The translations under genes were made by a program, and so were the position numbers. From Perkinsus olseni (lineage: Eukaryota; Perkinsozoa; Perkinsida; Perkinsidae), in assembly GCA_013115135.1 (NCBI GenBank), contig JABANP010000300.1, positions 1 to 62,652 of the forward strand: a stretch of DNA of 62,652 nucleotides, given 5' to 3'. Positions 58,736 to 62,652 of this stretch are shown here, in pieces. Numbering within the stretch: the stretch's first letter is position 1; the number at the start of each line of letters is the position of its first letter. Below the pieces are notes generated by a model. It had not been told where the DNA came from and searched no databases. It saw only the letters and a program-made list of their open reading frames with translations.

Positions 58736-60936
58736 ATGTCACTCCCCGAGGCGGTTGATGGTAAGGGTAGTGGTCAAAAGGAGAGCAAGGTGAAACCACC
58801 GAGCACTACAGGCCGTAAGAAGAACAGATCGCGAGCACGGAGGGAAGTTTCCAAGCGAATGGTGAGTTGGTCTTTTCGATTTGCTTCGTAGTGCTTCGTC
58901 CTTATCCTCGGTTACACTCAGCATGAAGACAAAGTGCAATTACAGCAAGCTCTGGATGACATGGAAGTAGAAGTCATTAGGCTGCGAACTGTGGATAACG
59001 AGGTTGAAAAGCTTCGTGCGGTAGTTGAGGCGAAAGAGACGGAGATTGACCGGTCTGCGTTTTTGTGTTTGAAGCAGATGGTCATGAACGGTGTTCCCCT
59101 TGTCAAGGTTGCGTGAAACTATATGTATGATGCGTCAAGAGAGTGATGGCCATCGTGAAAATGTGGAAGAGTACTAGGAGGGGGGACAACGAATCACATC
59201 GCCAAACAGTTTCAAATTGAAACTTTCAATCGCCGCGATCAGTCCTTGCACTTTGGCTTCCCACACTTAATCAGATTGAAGGAACGCGAAGAACGCTTAC
59301 GTCAGGAAGCTCAACAAGATGTCTCGGAGACCGATGGGTGAGTCACTTTTCGACGGGATCTAAAATCCACTACAATCCATCACTTTCAATAGGCCTAAGG
59401 AGAGAAGTGGCCTTTTGGATCAGGAAGCTGAGGAGAGGACGGCCGAAATGGACCAGTGAGTGTTCTTGAATTCTGTTTAACGCTCAAATCTAGTACTCAC
59501 TAGCTCATCATTACGATCAGGCTACGGCAGAGAAACGGTCAATTGGAGCAGGAAGTCAAGGATAGGGCGACGGAAATGAACCAGTGAGTGTTCTTTAGTT
59601 TTGAATATTCTATGGGGGTACTCACTAGCTCATCATTACGATCAGGCTGCGGGAGAGAAACGGTCAATTGGAGCAGGAAGTCAAGGATAAGGCGACGGCA
59701 ATGAACCAGTGAGTGTTCTTTAGTTTCAAATATTCTATGGGGGTACTCACTAGCTCATCATTACGATCAGGCTACGGCAGAGAAACGGTCAATTGGAGCA
59801 GGAAGTCAAGGATAGGGCGACGGCAATGAACCAGTGAGTGTTCTTTAGTTTCAAATATTCTATGGGGGTACTCACTAGCTCATTATTACGATCAGGCTGC
59901 GGGAAAGAAACGGTCAATTGGAGCAGGAAGTCAAGGATAAGGCGACGGCAATGAACCAGTGAGTGTTCTTTAGTTTCAAATATTCTATGGGGGTACTCAC
60001 TAGCTCATTATTACGATCAGGCTGCGGGAAAGAAACGGTCAATTGGAGCAGGAAGTCAAGGATAAGGCGACGGCAATGAACCAGTGAGTGTTCTTTAGTT
60101 TCAAATATTCTATGGGGGTACTCACTAGCTCATCATTACGATCAGGCTGCGGGAGAGAAACGGTCAATTGGAGCAGGAAGTCAAGGATAAGGCGACGGCA
60201 ATGAACCAGTGAGTGTTCTTTAGTTTCAAATATTCTATGGCGTTACTCAGCTCATCATTGTCAATCAGGCTACGGGAGAGAAATGGTCAATTGGAGCAGG
60301 AGGTTAAGGATAGGGCGACGGAAATGGACCAGTGAGTGTTCTTCAATAAACTCTTACCGTTTGATGGTAGTACTCACTATTTCGTCATTGTCAATCAGGT
60401 TAAGGCAGACAAATGGCCACTCGGAGCAGGAAGCCAAGGATAGGGTGGCAGAACTGAATCAGTAAATCTCTAGTCTTTGAATATTCTATGGGGGTACTCA
60501 CTAGCTCGTCATTACCAATCAGGCTACGGCAGAGGAACGGCCAATTGGAGCAGGAAATTAAGGATAGGGACTCGGAAATTAAGCAGTGAGTGTCCTTGAA
60601 TATTGTTCGCGGCGCGAACATCGCGCTTGAACGGCGTTTCGTTATGCAGACTGACACAGGACAAGGAACAGCTTTGTTTAACGGTTGAACGAGGGAACGA
60701 AACTATTGAGGAGTAGGATCTAACGCGAAATCACTTCGAGTTGTGCATCCATTCAGTATGATGGAGCAGGAGAAGCGGCTCGGATTGGACAGTGACCGGT
60801 ACATGACGCTTGCGGATGAGTAATAACTATCCGCATTTATTTGCTTTCACGGCATGGCTTGTGATTCAGGCTGACTGCAGAAAACCAGAAACTCATCCGG
60901 CAGATGGGAGAACGTTGTCACGCTGGCGACAGGTAG
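58736..60936 (+). CDS. Coiled-coil protein made of repeated 63-nt exons
   Basis: Start ATG 58,736. Exon 1 58736-58861 is basic (GRKKNRSRARREVSKRM); exon 2 from 58922 is helical (DDMEVEVIRLRTVDNEVEKL). One or two exons between 59,053 and 59,274 are unresolved. Then exons of exactly 63 nt, all with the same intron phase: 59275-59337, 59393-59455, 59521-59583, 59646-59708, 59771-59833, 59896-59958, 60021-60083, 60146-60208, 60269-60331, 60399-60461, 60523-60585, 60650-60712; then 60757-60798 and a last exon 60870-60936 ending TAG. Each 63-nt exon encodes 21 residues, three heptads, of the type QLRERNGQLEQEVKDKATAM. Rod-like structural protein by inference; partner unknown. Confidence 0.88.
59521..60268 (+). 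repeat. 125-bp tandem duplication of exon plus intron
   Basis: Six near-identical units (exon starts 59,521, 59,646, 59,771, 59,896, 60,021, 60,146), each 63-nt exon plus 62-nt intron. Introns are as similar as exons, with GTGAGTGTTCTTTAGTTT, CTATGGGGGTACTCACTAGC and ACGATCAG. Confidence 0.96.
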
Positions 60937-62170
60937 TGCAGGCGGTCAGCGACAATCTGTGGATAACGTTTGTATGCAGCACCGTTGTGATATATCTCAC
61001 GGTATAGAATATCTATGATATAATCTACGTCAGACCCAAACGAATCTATGGATGTAGACGAATAGATATAGAATAAGTGTGGGGAAATTTCGTTCATGAT
61101 TTCAGAATACCGTATACAAATCAACAGTAGAAATATATGTGATAAAATTAACCGAGCAGCGTTCATTTTTTGCCACTGTGTGCAAATTCCCCGTGCAACC
61201 TGTGATAGATTGGGATCACCGTGAAGTAGATTGACGCATCAGGTAAGAGGACCTATGCGGTACTTGATAGTATCGCGCGCACCCTCATAGAAGTCTTTCG
61301 CCTATCAGCGTCCCGCAACATGTAAAGATTCCATCAATTTTCGGTTTACCTTCAGGGCGGCAAAATTGATCGCAGACCTGGCAGTTAACTGTGATAGTCG
61401 AATCGAACTTCGTGTTGTTTCTCTAGGCTGATCATTGTTTATACAACCCCCGCTTTGAACGTCATCGCTTATTACGACGATCGCTCCGTTACGATTCTCA
61501 CTTTCCGCGTCTCCTTTGCACGCGTCGTAATCTAGTCGCCAGAATTACTAACAATCAGTGCTTACACGAATATCGATCACTTGTTATTTCATTAACTCGG
61601 TTCCTACGCATGAGTCTACTCTCATAACAGCAGCACACCGAGATTGCAAGAGCTTGAGTTGAGAGGTTACAACATTAACATTAAATCCATACAGAAATGC
61701 ACCTGGCGGGAGAACATCCGTGGATTAAATTAATCCGTTTAATCGCGACCCTGCGAGTCGTAGTACCGTACTACTAGTACGACAGTGTACAGTCACAGTA
61801 CCGACAAAAGAACCGACAAAGCACGCATACACAAACCCGTGACGCAGAGCACCAACACACGTACAGTAGACAGGGAGCAAAAACTATAAGGCAATACGAA
61901 AGTGACGTTACCCGTACAAACCCTGAGTCTCTGTAGCCGCCCTAGACCATGCACGGACAGGCCTACCGCACACGAGTGACCGTGAACTACAGTATACGCT
62001 CCGCTCTAGCCACGCATCAGACAGCCAGTCCGAGAGGCAAGGTCGCCATGATCCACCTCAAATCGTACAGTGAGAATCAGCGCTAGCTACTTCGATAATA
62101 GATGACCTACTGTAGGTCCCCGAACTCCCGCAAACGTCGTCACTCAGCTGTCAGTGGTGGCCAGGCAGGG
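60937..62170. other. No gene seen
   Basis: AT-rich then mixed intergenic DNA; short palindrome GTACTACTAGTAC-like at about 61,767-61,781. Likely contains the promoter of the next gene. Confidence 0.4.
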
Positions 62171-62650
62171 ATGGCCTCGGGATTGGAGGAGTGTGGTTCA
62201 TCGAGCGGATCGGGGGGTAGTGCACCCAGCCTGGTAAAGTGCTTCGGATTTTGATTGTTCTTGGGATTTGTGCTTCGGATCCTCCAGGATCCCACATTGT
62301 TCCAGACGCCATCTAGCAAAAGGCGCCGTCGGAGCAAATTCTGCGATCTGCAGATTGTGGATGTACCCGATGAGCCTGGTGAAAAAGGTGTGGCCATTGT
62401 GAACAAGAGTGCCTCCACCGTCCCTTTCCACATCTTTTTCGATGGCGTTCATCACTGTGCTGTGGACGTGGAGGGTAGGGGAGACTTCAACTTTCCCTTG
62501 GACGCGGACCTTCGTAAGAAGTACCCCAAAATGATGGTTGTCGCGGTACAGGCTCTGTTCAATGGGGAGTTGGAATCGCTACAAGTCGTTGTGCCTGTTC
62601 GTCATTCGATACGCCGTAAATCGTCGTCTCCGGGGAAAAGCTGCGGTTAA
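62171..62650 (+). CDS. Two-exon unrecognised protein
   Basis: Exon 1 62171-62233 (63 nt, MASGLEECGSSSGSGGSAPS), intron 62234-62287 (GTAAAG...CCTCCAG), exon 2 62288-62650 with TAA two bases from the window end; about 141 residues, phase 0. Contains a basic cluster SSKRRRRSKF (possible nuclear signal) and a beta-rich stretch, VDVPDEPGEKGVAIVNKSAS and FHIFFDGVHHCAVDVEGRG, with LESLQVVVPVRHS near the end. Family unknown. Confidence 0.65.
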
Positions 62651-62652
62651 TT

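Noticed and set aside
1..62652. CRISPR arrays, operons, ribosome binding sites, phage modules
   Set aside because: No regular spacer arrays or bacterial gene organisation; introns and tRNA/LINE debris show a eukaryotic nucleus. The tandem repeats at 52.9 and 59.5 kb have no unique spacers.

Overview
This is nuclear DNA of a protist eukaryote. It has multi-exon genes with GT-AG introns, tRNA and LINE debris and many short repeats; nothing is organised in bacterial operons. The best guess (inference) is an alveolate of the Perkinsus lineage. Three things point there: a lineage-type secreted subtilisin at 47.1-48.6 kb, several short secreted orphan proteins, and an antisense match at 26,973-26,994 to the trans-spliced leader shared by dinoflagellates and Perkinsus. 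No rRNA, plastid or mitochondrial genes were seen. Most reading frames above 60 codons are shadows of spliced genes. I rebuilt genes by matching donor, acceptor and phase by eye, so exon borders are firm only where I say the phases agree.

Layout. 0-5.5 kb: one small secreted Cys protein (minus) among repeats. 5.5-11.9 kb (minus): an RNA-binding protein with a Pro-rich N-terminus, an RRM, a KH domain and a Gly/Asn/His-rich tail, in at least 14 exons. 12.4-13 kb: a LINE-like 3' end. 13.7-about 24.7 kb (plus): a NEK-like protein kinase with a long unrecognised C-terminal part; its introns carry an intact tRNA-Pro gene, tRNA-like fragments, hairpins and repeats. 25.4 kb: a decayed LINE reverse transcriptase. 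26-31.6 kb (plus): exons of a coiled-coil protein ending in a thioredoxin-like fold, perhaps a separate gene, perhaps the end of the kinase gene. 32.3-35.4 kb (plus): exons of an unrecognised gene. 36-46 kb: small genes in a hairpin-rich setting, including a highly basic coiled-coil protein, a four-EF-hand protein and a Lys/Ala-rich helical protein. 47-51 kb: a subtilisin (minus) and a secreted Gly-rich protein (plus). 52.9-57 kb: a two-level tandem repeat and a Mutator-like (MULE) transposase gene with a SWIM zinc finger (minus). 58.7-60.9 kb (plus): a coiled-coil gene built from 63-nt exons, each three heptads long, with a 125-bp exon+intron tandem duplication. The last 480 bp hold a complete two-exon gene.

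The most unusual theme is intron architecture. At least eight introns, in genes on both strands, begin 10-33 nt upstream of a tRNA T-arm/B-box (GGTTCRANYCC), in the sense orientation of the host gene. An intact tRNA gene lies in one intron and a decaying tRNA-Arg-like sequence spans another candidate donor. Together with perfect hairpins and a mobile inverted-repeat element shared by introns of two genes, this suggests that tRNA-derived or hairpin-type insertions have been turned into introns here.
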